64,000 nucleotides of DNA from Corynebacterium jeikeium (lineage in GTDB: Bacteria; Actinomycetota; Actinomycetes; Mycobacteriales; Mycobacteriaceae): the NCBI RefSeq assembly GCF_000738265.1, contig NZ_JFCQ01000001.1, positions 248,001-312,000 on the forward strand, written 5' to 3'. Below are positions 1 to 6,959 of this stretch, one piece after another (position 1 is the stretch's first letter; the number at the start of each line of letters is the position of its first letter). A model generated the notes under the pieces. It was not told where the DNA came from. It searched no databases and saw only the letters and a program-made list of their open reading frames with translations. A program made the position numbers and the translations under genes.

Positions 1-11
1 GGGAGAACCCA

Positions 12-533
12 ATGGCTGACAACCAGACCCGCTGGCTTACCCAGGAATCCTACGACCGACTGAATGCAGAGCTGACCGCTCTGAAGGAAAACCGCCCGGT
101 GCTGGCTGCCGAGATCAACGAGCGCCGTGAAGAGGGTGACCTGAAGGAGAACGGTGGCTACCACGCAGCCCGCGAGCAGCAGGGCCAGGAGGAAGCACGC
201 ATCACCTACCTGGAGGAGCTGCTGGATAGCGCCACCATCGGTGAGGCTCCGCAGGAGTCCGGCGTGGCACTGGTCGGTTCCGTGATCCACGTGTACTACG
301 ACGGTGACGAAGATGATAAGGAGACATTCCTGATCGGTACCCGTGGCCTGGAGTCTTCCAACCCGGACCTGGAGACCTACTCCACCGATGCGCCGCTGGG
401 TGCGGCCATTGTGGGCGCCAAGGTTGGCGAGACCCGCGAGTACCAGACCCCGGCTGGCGACACCGTCTCTGTGACGATCGTCGCCGCTGAGCCTTACGAC
501 CCTGACCTGGACGTTCCGCGCGCGGAGCAGTAG
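12..533 (+). CDS. greA: Transcription elongation factor GreA
   Basis: GreA enters the RNA polymerase secondary channel and stimulates cleavage of backtracked transcripts. The 173-residue protein is slightly longer than the roughly 160 residues usual for the family. The N-terminal coiled coil (about residues 12-75) carries the acidic tip context [20 protein letters not shown], with D and E placed to coordinate Mg2+. The C-terminal FKBP-like domain has the family signature around residues 95-165 ([20 protein letters not shown]). A ribosome-binding site GGGAGAA lies just ahead of the ATG, at the window edge. A perfect hairpin terminator sits 138 bases downstream, so the gene ends its own transcript. 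Identification is secure. Confidence 0.96.
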   Translation: MADNQTRWLTQESYDRLNAELTALKENRPVLAAEINERREEGDLKENGGYHAAREQQGQEEARITYLEELLDSATIGEAPQESGVALVGSVIHVYYDGDEDDKETFLIGTRGLESSNPDLETYSTDAPLGAAIVGAKVGETREYQTPAGDTVSVTIVAAEPYDPDLDVPRAEQ

Positions 534-615
534 TTACTACAGTTACTACTTTGCTGGCACTGGGTGGCTGGCGGCTTTAGCTGGCTGCGGCTTTAGTCGG
601 CTGCGGCTGGCTCCA
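534..615 (+). repeat. Degenerate short repeats after the greA stop
   Basis: Directly after the greA stop, the 9-base unit AGTTACTAC occurs twice in tandem. It is followed by irregular copies of a roughly 13-16 base unit containing GGCTGCGGCTTTAG. The stretch has no good reading frame. It is one of several short tandem repeats found immediately 3' of stop codons in this window. Confidence 0.6.
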
Positions 616-670
616 ATTGCGCTGGCTGGCCGTCATTTGCTGCCGGCTTTAACTGGTTGCGACCGGCGGT

Positions 671-710
671 AAGCAAGAAGGGCGCCTTCGGGCGCCCTTC
701 TTGCTTTTCT
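671..710 (+). terminator. Intrinsic terminator of greA
   Basis: A perfect 16-bp stem (671-686 with 691-706) closes a TTCG tetraloop and is followed by TTTCT. The stem begins AAGCAAG, so the complementary strand also has a short U-tract and the hairpin may work in both directions. It lies downstream of greA on the same strand. Confidence 0.92.
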
Positions 711-784
711 CTGCCTTTCAGGCCTCATTTTCTCTGCCTTTGAGACCTCCCGGCAGGCCCCATTGCCCCTCTCGGAGGGGTTAG

Positions 785-906
785 ATGTCGGAAAAGTTGC
801 AATTTGTTATTGGGGAGCATTCTCACTTACCTAAACCTACAGGTCAGAACGTTTTGTTGCTCACACGTCGTTGGCGGAGATTCTGGTTTTGCAACTTTTC
901 CGACAT
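785..906. repeat. Inverted-repeat element A (122 bp)
   Basis: The left arm ATGTCGGAAAAGTTGCAA (785-802) is the exact reverse complement of the right arm at 889-906, enclosing 86 bases. Internal landmarks GTTAT (offset 21) and CAGGTCAG (offset 55) recur at identical offsets in element B at 1063-1187. Short open frames across it have no codon structure or recognisable product. It could be a miniature mobile element, a structured RNA or a protein-binding site; the sequence alone does not decide. Confidence 0.7.
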
Positions 907-1001
907 TTCCCACCCCGCTTCCGTTTCTTGATCCGTTCTTCCCCCTACTCCCTTCCCTTAACCCAATCCTCAAGGGTTTCGTTCCTCAAGATTTCCTCAA
1001 A

Positions 1002-1017
1002 ATGTCGCCAGTTCCAG
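1002..1017. repeat. Orphan left-end half site
   Basis: ATGTCGCCAGTTCCAG resembles the left terminus of elements A and B, which both begin ATGTCG. I found no matching right arm nearby. It may be a decayed third copy or chance. Confidence 0.25.
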
Positions 1018-1062
1018 ACCGCGCCAGGGTGAACCTCGCCAAAACAGAGCTACAGCGGAGTG

Positions 1063-1187
1063 AATGTCGTTAGAACGGGAATACGTTATTGCAAACCATT
1101 TGCAACTACAAGAACGTGCAGGTCAGGGTGTTGCAGTTTTATCAGGCTGTCTGGCCGACCGTCACGCATTCCCGTTCTAGCGACATT
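1063..1187. repeat. Inverted-repeat element B (125 bp)
   Basis: The left arm AATGTCGTTAGAACGGGAAT (1063-1082) pairs with the right arm at 1168-1187 with one mismatch. The outer six bases and the right flank ACATTTCCC match element A, but the rest of the stem has a different sequence while still pairing. GTTAT and CAGGTCAG sit at the same offsets as in element A. The apparent covariation argues that the folded form is what is maintained. Confidence 0.7.
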
Positions 1188-1230
1188 TCCCCGCCCTAGG
1201 AGCGAAATCCCCTGCAAACCGGCAGAAAAA

Positions 1231-1258
1231 AGGGGCTTCCAGTTAACCGGAAGCCCCT
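1231..1258 (-). terminator. Terminator of the BI-1 family gene
   Basis: The stem GGGGCTTCC (1232-1240) pairs with GGAAGCCCC (1249-1257) around an eight-base loop. Read on the minus strand it is followed by TTTTTT, a classical intrinsic terminator for the gene ending at 1343. Confidence 0.88.
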
Positions 1259-1274
1259 CAACTGACAGCGCTTC

Positions 1275-1345
1275 AGCGCTAGCCCCATGAAGCCTTAGCC
1301 TCTAAAAGCGCTAGCCCCATGAAGCCTTAGCCTCTAAAAGCGCTA
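1275..1345 (-). repeat. 32-bp tandem duplication at the BI-1 stop codon
   Basis: Two identical 32-bp units lie at 1275-1306 and 1307-1338. A partial third copy starting at 1339 runs into the last codons and stop of the BI-1 family gene. Each unit carries GCTAG, so the stop TAG and its flank have been copied outward. Confidence 0.85.
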
Positions 1346-2248
1346 GTCCCTGAAGTAGGACAGCAGGCGCAGGATCTCGGTGTACAGCCAGACCAGGGTA
1401 ACGGCCAGGCCCATCGCAACACCCCAGGCCATCTTGGACGGCGCGCCTGCGCGGACCAGACGGTCAGCCTGATCGAAGTCCAGCAGGAAGCTCATAGCAG
1501 CGATACCAATGCAGACCAGGGAGAAGATGATGGCGATCGGACCACCGTCGCGCAGGATGCCAGCGGAGCCGGTAACCAGCGCGAACACCAGGTTGCCCAG
1601 AGCCAGAACCAGAACACCGATCATGGCGCCCACCAGGAAGCGGGTGAACTTCGGAGTTACGCGGATAGCACCGGTCTTGTAAACAAACAGCATGCCGATG
1701 AAGACGCCAATGGTGCCGAGAACTGCCTGGGCAATGAGCATGCCGGCGTCCGTATCACCAACCGCAGCACCAGAAACCAGGAACGTAAAGCCACCAACAA
1801 AGAGACCCTCGAAGGCCGCGTAGGTCAGAGTGACAGGGGCGGAGTCGTACTTCTTACCGAAAGCCGAAACCAGAACAGCGATCAGGCCACCGATCATGCC
1901 GACGAAGGTCAGGATCATCACCAGGCGGTCGTCGTTAAGGCCGATGATGAAGTTCACGACTGCCAGGGCGACAATCACGGCCAGGGTGATGCCGGTCTTG
2001 GTGACAACATCGTCAACAGTCATCGGACGGTCGGCGGCACCTGCCTGGCCGTAGTTGGCAGCATCCTGCATGCCGTAGCCCATTGCGGCGGTCTGCACGC
2101 CGCCGTGAGCGGAGGTCGCGTAGGGGTTCATCCCCTGCTGACCATAACCGCCCTGCTGGGCGTAGCCACCCTGGTTGCCTTGCTGTGCGAATGGGTGCTG
2201 GCCCTGATTCTTGGCCAGCGACCCCATGAACGGGTTCGAGCTTTTCAT
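1343..2248 (-). CDS. Bax inhibitor-1 / YccA family membrane protein
   Basis: This is an integral membrane protein of the Bax inhibitor-1-like superfamily; its role in actinobacteria is not established. Of its 301 residues, about the first 75 are a soluble glycine-, glutamine- and tyrosine-rich tail (QQGGYGQQGMNPYA). The rest forms about seven hydrophobic helices. The last helices contain the family-typical acidic position in LLDFDQADRLVR. The ATG at 2248 has GGAGTG upstream. It diverges from the aldehyde dehydrogenase at 2466 and has its own terminator. The polar tail looks disordered and is the unusual part; the family call is firm, the function unknown. Confidence 0.85.
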   Translation of the reverse strand: MKSSNPFMGSLAKNQGQHPFAQQGNQGGYAQQGGYGQQGMNPYATSAHGGVQTAAMGYGMQDAANYGQAGAADRPMTVDDVVTKTGITLAVIVALAVVNFIIGLNDDRLVMILTFVGMIGGLIAVLVSAFGKKYDSAPVTLTYAAFEGLFVGGFTFLVSGAAVGDTDAGMLIAQAVLGTIGVFIGMLFVYKTGAIRVTPKFTRFLVGAMIGVLVLALGNLVFALVTGSAGILRDGGPIAIIFSLVCIGIAAMSFLLDFDQADRLVRAGAPSKMAWGVAMGLAVTLVWLYTEILRLLSYFRD

Positions 2249-2426
2249 TCTTTACACTCCATTGTTTTGCTGGTCATTTTTGAAAGCCGGAAGCTACCGG
2301 TCGACCCGCGTATGGCCGAAAAGTGAACTTCCGCTGCTGTCGCGTACATCCTACCAACGTCTAAGGCTCTTCAAATGTTCCCGACGCACCCTCCCGCATA
2401 TCCGTTTGCTTAGAAATGTTCTAGAA

Positions 2427-2440
2427 CGAACACTTGTTTG
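2427..2440. promoter_or_regulatory. Candidate LexA (SOS) box
   Basis: CGAACACTTGTTTG matches the actinobacterial LexA consensus CGAACANNTGTTCG at every fixed position except one (T for C in the second half). It lies between the divergent BI-1 and aldehyde dehydrogenase genes, 26 bases before the ATG at 2466. A 10-bp palindrome GTTCTAGAAC (2418-2427) abuts it. This is a motif match only, and neither neighbour is a known SOS gene. Confidence 0.4.
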
Positions 2441-2465
2441 CGGTCTTTTAGGTAGTCTCCCAAAC

Positions 2466-4067
2466 ATGAAACGAACCAACTACAAGCGCCTTTCTGTCGC
2501 CGCTCTGCCTGCCGATCTGGAAACGGAGCTGCGCGACCTCACCACAAACGCCCGCCTGCACAACCTCAACGACGACTACGACGGCAAGCGCCTGGACATC
2601 GAAGCCCCGTTCCTGGGCGAGACCATCGGCTGGGTCGCCAGCGGTTCCGCCGAGGACGTCACCGAAGCTTTCCGCTTTGCTCGCCGCGCCCAACAGTCCT
2701 GGGTCCACGTCCCCTTCGCCGAGCGCAAGCGCATTTTCCGCCGCTTCCACGACCTGGTTCTGAAGAACGCCGACCTGCTGTGCGACATGGTGCAGCTAGA
2801 GACCGGCAAGAACCGCGCCAGCTCCTTCGACGAGGTCATGGACGTCGCCAACAACGCGCGCTACTACTCCAACAACGTCGAGAAGTTCATGAAGCCCCGC
2901 AAGCGCGCTTCGGCGATGTCGATCATGGCGAAGTCCATCGAGTACCGCCATCCGTTGGGTGTTGTCGGCCAGATCAGCCCGTGGAACTACCCGCTTTCCC
3001 TGGGCATCGGCGATGCCATCCCCGCACTGATCGCGGGCAACGCCGTGGTCGCTAAGCCCGACTCTGCTACCCCTTTCACGTCGCTTTTGATCTTTAAGCT
3101 TCTTTTTGACGCCGGACTGCCCCGCGACCTGGTGCAATTAGTTACGGGTTCAGGCCGCGTGGTTGGTAGTGCCATTGCGGATCAGTGCGACTTTTTGATG
3201 TTCACCGGCTCGACGGCAACCGGCAAGGTTCTGGGCGAGCAGGTTGGCCGTCGCCTGGTGGGCTACTCTGCCGAGCTGGGCGGCAAGAACCCGCTGATTA
3301 TCGCAAACGATGCGGACATTAGTTACGCCGCCCGTGGCGCGGTGGATGCCTGCTTCTCCAACTCCGGCCAGCTGTGTGTTTCCATCGAACGTATCTACGT
3401 CGAGCGCGCTTCCTACGAGGATTTTGTCGGCACCTTTAGTTCCCGTGTGCAGGCCATGAGCCTGGGATCCGGGTTCGATTGGGAGATCCAGATGGGTTCC
3501 CTGGCTTCTGCCGACCAGCTGGCAACCGTGGAGAAGTACGTGGAGGACGCCCGCGAGAAGGGCGCCAACATCATCTGCGGCGGTAAGAAACGCCCGGACC
3601 TGGGCCCGTACTTCTACGAGCCAACCGTGCTTACAGACGTCCCGCAGGACGCGCTGCTGCGCACGGAAGAGGTCTTTGGCCCTGTGGTCTACATCGAGCC
3701 GGTCGATGATCTTTACGACGCGATCGAGCTGGCCAACGACACGGACTATGGCCTAAACGCCTCTGTCTTCGCAGCGGATGACACTGCATGGCAGATCGGG
3801 CCGAAGATCGAATCCGGTTCCGTTGCCCTGAACGATGGCTACACATCTAGCTGGGCGGCCATCGATAACCCGATGGGTGGCATGAAGGAATCCGGTGTCT
3901 CCCACCGTCACGGCGCGGAGGGCTTGCAGAAGTACACGGCTACGCAGAACGTAACCTCGCAGCGCTTTATGTACTTCCGCGGACCGGAGTCCATCAGCCG
4001 GAAGACTTTCTCGAAGATCATGCTCGCCCTGTTGAAGAGCGGCAAGACTTTCCGCCTGCTGCCCTAG
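2466..4067 (+). CDS. gabD2: Succinate-semialdehyde dehydrogenase (aldehyde dehydrogenase family)
   Basis: It oxidises succinate semialdehyde to succinate with NAD(P)+, feeding the TCA cycle. The ATG at 2466 gives 533 residues, close to mycobacterial GabD2. The frame is open upstream to 2211, but that part looks non-coding. Visible motifs are the Rossmann strand SPWNYPLSL, the cofactor loop FTGSTATGK, the catalytic glutamate in ELGGKNP and the catalytic cysteine in NSGQLCVS. The C-terminal half ends with the oligomerisation region around GMKESGVSHRHGAEGLQKYT. There is no strong ribosome-binding site. No gabT or gabP lies nearby. Its stop overlaps the convergent SDR gene in CTAG. Substrate specificity is inferred from family similarity. 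Confidence 0.85.
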   Translation: MKRTNYKRLSVAALPADLETELRDLTTNARLHNLNDDYDGKRLDIEAPFLGETIGWVASGSAEDVTEAFRFARRAQQSWVHVPFAERKRIFRRFHDLVLKNADLLCDMVQLETGKNRASSFDEVMDVANNARYYSNNVEKFMKPRKRASAMSIMAKSIEYRHPLGVVGQISPWNYPLSLGIGDAIPALIAGNAVVAKPDSATPFTSLLIFKLLFDAGLPRDLVQLVTGSGRVVGSAIADQCDFLMFTGSTATGKVLGEQVGRRLVGYSAELGGKNPLIIANDADISYAARGAVDACFSNSGQLCVSIERIYVERASYEDFVGTFSSRVQAMSLGSGFDWEIQMGSLASADQLATVEKYVEDAREKGANIICGGKKRPDLGPYFYEPTVLTDVPQDALLRTEEVFGPVVYIEPVDDLYDAIELANDTDYGLNASVFAADDTAWQIGPKIESGSVALNDGYTSSWAAIDNPMGGMKESGVSHRHGAEGLQKYTATQNVTSQRFMYFRGPESISRKTFSKIMLALLKSGKTFRLLP

Positions 4068-4762
4068 CGCCCGTTGGCGGGGCGGATCGTCAGCGCCTCC
4101 ACCGTCGCATCGTCGGTCGCGTCGATCGCTAGGCGCACGGCCTTCGCCACCGATTCCGGGCGGAGGTACTGGGTTTCATCGTAGTCCGCTTCGGCCACAC
4201 CACGGTGGGTCTGGATCTGGCGCTGCATATCCGAATCGACCTTGCCCGGGTGGATGGAGCTTACGCGGATCTTGCCGCGCTGTTCCTCCCGCAGGGCATC
4301 CGTGTATGCCCGCAGCGCAAACTTCGTCGTGGCATAGGGGCCGAAACCCACGCTAGAACGGTAGCCCGCGCCGGAGTTGATCGTCACCACGGTGCCATGG
4401 GCGGCTTGCAGGGCGCCCAGCAGCTGCCGGGTGAGCTCCGCGACCGCGAACAGATTGATGTCAAAGGCGTGTTTCCACTGCTTAGGCGTGGTTTCCGTGA
4501 CCGGATCGTGCGCCACCACTCCCGCGGAATGCACCAGGACATCCAGACTTTCCAGCCCCAACTCAACCACCGCCGCCGCAATGCCATCCGTATCGGCCAG
4601 GTCCGCCACGAAGCCTTGCGCGCTCGGGAACTGCGCAGCCACGTCGTGGGCGGACTCCGAGCTACCGCCGATGATCAGGTGGTAGTCGTCCTGCAGCTCT
4701 CGCGCAATCGCCAGGCCAATGCCTCGAGTGCCGCCGGTAATCAGTGCAATCTTGCGATCCAT
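4064..4762 (-). CDS. Short-chain dehydrogenase/reductase
   Basis: A 232-residue classical SDR, an NAD(P)-dependent oxidoreductase of unknown substrate. The N-terminal nucleotide-binding motif is TGGTRGIGLA. The structural VHSAGVV segment corresponds to the NNAG motif. The catalytic Ser-Tyr-Lys set is in INSGAGYRSS and YATTK. The ATG at 4762 is preceded by a purine-rich GGAAAGGAAATGGAG site. An upstream extension of the open frame lacks coding character. Its stop codon shares four bases with the stop of the convergent gabD2. Confidence 0.88.
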   Translation of the reverse strand: MDRKIALITGGTRGIGLAIARELQDDYHLIIGGSSESAHDVAAQFPSAQGFVADLADTDGIAAAVVELGLESLDVLVHSAGVVAHDPVTETTPKQWKHAFDINLFAVAELTRQLLGALQAAHGTVVTINSGAGYRSSVGFGPYATTKFALRAYTDALREEQRGKIRVSSIHPGKVDSDMQRQIQTHRGVAEADYDETQYLRPESVAKAVRLAIDATDDATVEALTIRPANGR

Positions 4763-4843
4763 TGCTCCATTTCCTTTCCTCTTCCCTTCCTCGTTGGGGC
4801 TTTCTCTTACTGTTCTTGTTTTTCTTATTGTTCTTGCTCGCGT

Positions 4844-4888
4844 CCGAGAGCCTAGCGCTGCGACTTTTAACGCTGTAGCTTCTAGCGC
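4844..4888 (-). repeat. Three 15-bp repeats with iterated stops after nnrD
   Basis: On the minus strand the units are GCGCTAGAAGCTACA, GCGTTAAAAGTCGCA and GCGCTAGGCTCTCGG, exactly adjacent. The first contains the gene's own TAG and the others carry TAA and TAG in the same phase, so readthrough meets a new stop every five codons. Confidence 0.7.
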
Positions 4889-6618
4889 CCAGCAACCGAT
4901 CCCAACCACGCCGTCGCATGCGGGATGTGTTGCGCAATCTTCAGCGCCGAGGTCGGTGCGGGGCCGTACGAGGTAAGGGAAGCTATATATGACGCCGCAG
5001 CGTGCAGCGCCACTCCGACCGCAGCCGTATCGACCACGTAGTCTGCCTCGCTAGTTTCAAATTCGGACTGCCCGGCCTCGGCGTAACCACCATCGCGGGC
5101 GCGTTTGCCCGCATCCCGCGCCACCAGAGCACCCAGGATCCCCGCCAGCACATCGCCGGATCCCGGGGTTGCAGCCCACGAAGAGGCAGTATCGACAACC
5201 ACCGTGCGCTGCGGGTTAGCGATGATGGTGAAGCGCCCCTTAAGCAGCACAGTGCAGTTCAGCTCGCGGGCCAGACGCTCGGTGGAGGTAATGCGATCCG
5301 GCGATTCCTCTGGCAGCCCCGCGGCCTTGGCAAGCCTGTCGAACTCCCCGTCGTGCGGGGTGAGCAGTACGGGGGCGTTGCGCGCACGCAAAGCCTCCAG
5401 AACGTCTGGGTTCTTGGCTAAGACGGTGATCGCGTCGGCGTCCAAAACAAGGGGCTGCACCATCTCGAGAACGGCGAGCAATTCCTGCCGAGCGTCGCGA
5501 TCCGTACCGCGACCAGAGCCGACCATGCGTGCCTGCACCTGACCTGCTGCGCGAACCGTGGGGTGCACGATGACCTCGGGTGTGGTGGCGAGGACATACT
5601 CAGGGTGTTCGCCGATATAGCGCACCATAGAGCTGGTGGTGTTCACCGCTGCCAGGGTGGCCAGCACTCCCGCCCCTAGATAGTCCTTACTACCTGCGCA
5701 GATACCTACCACTCCACCGGAGTACTTGTCGTCGGTCGCACCTGGCTCCCCCGGCAATGTGCCAGGCAATGGTTCAGAGGAAGCGAGGGGAAGCACCGAC
5801 CGCTCCGAGTCGAGGAGCTCCACCGGAGTGCGCCAGAGACGCGCGGAAGGCTCGGGGCGGGTGTCTTCCCTAGCTGCGAGTTCGGCGGAAAGCTGCGAAC
5901 GCGAACCACTGTCCAAGCCAATGTCCTCGCAGATCACGGCTCCGCAGGCCGCGTTCAGGCCGTGGGCGCGACGCAACCCACCGAAAGTAATGGTCGCGTC
6001 GGCGTGAACGTGGCGCCCAGGTGCCTTACCCGTATCCGCGACCACGCCGCTGGGGATATCGATGGCCAGAACGCGCGCCCCGGAGCCGTGTTGGGATGAA
6101 CCGTGCTGAGCCGTGCTGGGCTGAGCCGTGCTGTGTCGAGTCGTGCCGTTTCGGGCCATGCCGTGTCGGCCCTTGCTGCGCTGCGCTGAGCTGAGGAAAT
6201 CGTCAACGTCTGCGGGGATCTCCCCGCGCCCGCCGAGGCCAAACATCCCATCGATGATCACGCTGTAGTGCTCTGTGGCGGCGGCATGGGGCTCGGCGGG
6301 CAGATCAACGAAGCGCCCACCGGCAGACGTAAACGCCCGGGCGGCGCGCTGGTGTACGTTGTCGATTCCATCGAGTGCATAAGCGACCACGCTTGTCCCC
6401 TGCATCCCCAGAACAGCGCCGGCGTAGAGAGCGTCGCCTCCGTTGCCACCGGGGCCGACCAGCAACATCACGGGGTCACTCGAGCCCGCCAGGAGTTTTT
6501 CCGCCACCGTTGCCACTGCATGCGCGGCGGACTGCATCAATTCGTCCTCGTGCTGCTGGCGGGCCAACAGGGCAGACTCGGCGGCACGGATGTCCTCGAC
6601 TGTGTAGAGAGTGCGCAT
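4882..6618 (-). CDS. nnr: Bifunctional NAD(P)HX epimerase / dehydratase
   Basis: This enzyme repairs hydrated NADH and NADPH. The N-terminal YjeF-N domain (about 1-215) epimerises the R and S forms; the C-terminal YjeF-C domain (about 260-578) is the ADP- or ATP-dependent dehydratase. Visible motifs are LLVGPGGNGGDALYAG in the epimerase, and TPHDGEFDRL and TPGSGDVLAGILGAL in the dehydratase. Start M-R-T-L-Y at 6618 gives 578 residues; an in-frame ATG at 6627 is equally possible. Residues about 140-180 are an inserted stretch rich in H, Q, T and S, encoded by degenerate short repeats, directly before the conserved LAIDIPSG strand. The open frame runs further upstream, but that sequence is a photolyase remnant. 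Confidence 0.9.
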   Translation of the reverse strand: MRTLYTVEDIRAAESALLARQQHEDELMQSAAHAVATVAEKLLAGSSDPVMLLVGPGGNGGDALYAGAVLGMQGTSVVAYALDGIDNVHQRAARAFTSAGGRFVDLPAEPHAAATEHYSVIIDGMFGLGGRGEIPADVDDFLSSAQRSKGRHGMARNGTTRHSTAQPSTAQHGSSQHGSGARVLAIDIPSGVVADTGKAPGRHVHADATITFGGLRRAHGLNAACGAVICEDIGLDSGSRSQLSAELAAREDTRPEPSARLWRTPVELLDSERSVLPLASSEPLPGTLPGEPGATDDKYSGGVVGICAGSKDYLGAGVLATLAAVNTTSSMVRYIGEHPEYVLATTPEVIVHPTVRAAGQVQARMVGSGRGTDRDARQELLAVLEMVQPLVLDADAITVLAKNPDVLEALRARNAPVLLTPHDGEFDRLAKAAGLPEESPDRITSTERLARELNCTVLLKGRFTIIANPQRTVVVDTASSWAATPGSGDVLAGILGALVARDAGKRARDGGYAEAGQSEFETSEADYVVDTAAVGVALHAAASYIASLTSYGPAPTSALKIAQHIPHATAWLGSVAGR

Positions 6619-6655
6619 GACTCCCATGATAGGGATCCGCGGTGCTACATTCCGC

Positions 6656-6805
6656 GGCGCGATCCAGCCCGGAAGTTGCCTCGCGGATAAAAACCGGTAG
6701 AAGCGTAGCACCCCTTCGTGAGACCTCTTCGACTGTCCACGTGAGGGCGTCATTATCAATCAACCGCAGGTCATCGCGGAACCACATGATCGTTTCCAGC
6801 GCCAC
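6656..6805 (-). pseudogene. 5' remnant of a deoxyribodipyrimidine photolyase gene
   Basis: From a GTG at 6805 the minus strand encodes LETIMWFRDDLRLIDNDAL and then LLPVFI. This is the N-terminal antenna-domain signature of DNA photolyases (consensus WFRxDLRxxDNxAL). Similarity fades after about 48 residues, where the sequence runs into the start of the NAD(P)HX repair gene; the other 400 or so residues of a photolyase are missing. A strong ribosome-binding site GAGGAGG still stands eight bases before the GTG. This looks like the leftover of a deletion that fused photolyase 5' DNA to nnr, and the old initiation signals may still help express nnr. Confidence 0.75.
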
Positions 6806-6959
6806 TTGCTACCTCCTCAAAAGCTCCTTAGAAGTTGCGTAGCATTCCTGCGAGTTTGTTTCCTAAAGACTACCCGAGGGGATAGACTCCGAAGTCTGAA
6901 CCGATGCGCCGAGTGGCGCACGAACAACCCCCATTTGGATAAAGGTTCCCCTTCGATAC

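Noticed and set aside
804..1290. Two short overlapping open frames in the greA-BI-1 gap
   Set aside because: They run across the inverted-repeat elements and a terminator, have no ribosome-binding site and no recognisable protein pattern.
2211..2465. 85-codon extension of the aldehyde dehydrogenase
   Set aside because: The translated extension lacks conservation and would overlap the divergent BI-1 start and the candidate LexA box.
6619..6759. 47-codon extension of nnr
   Set aside because: It lies in the photolyase remnant and has no match to the YjeF N-terminal region.
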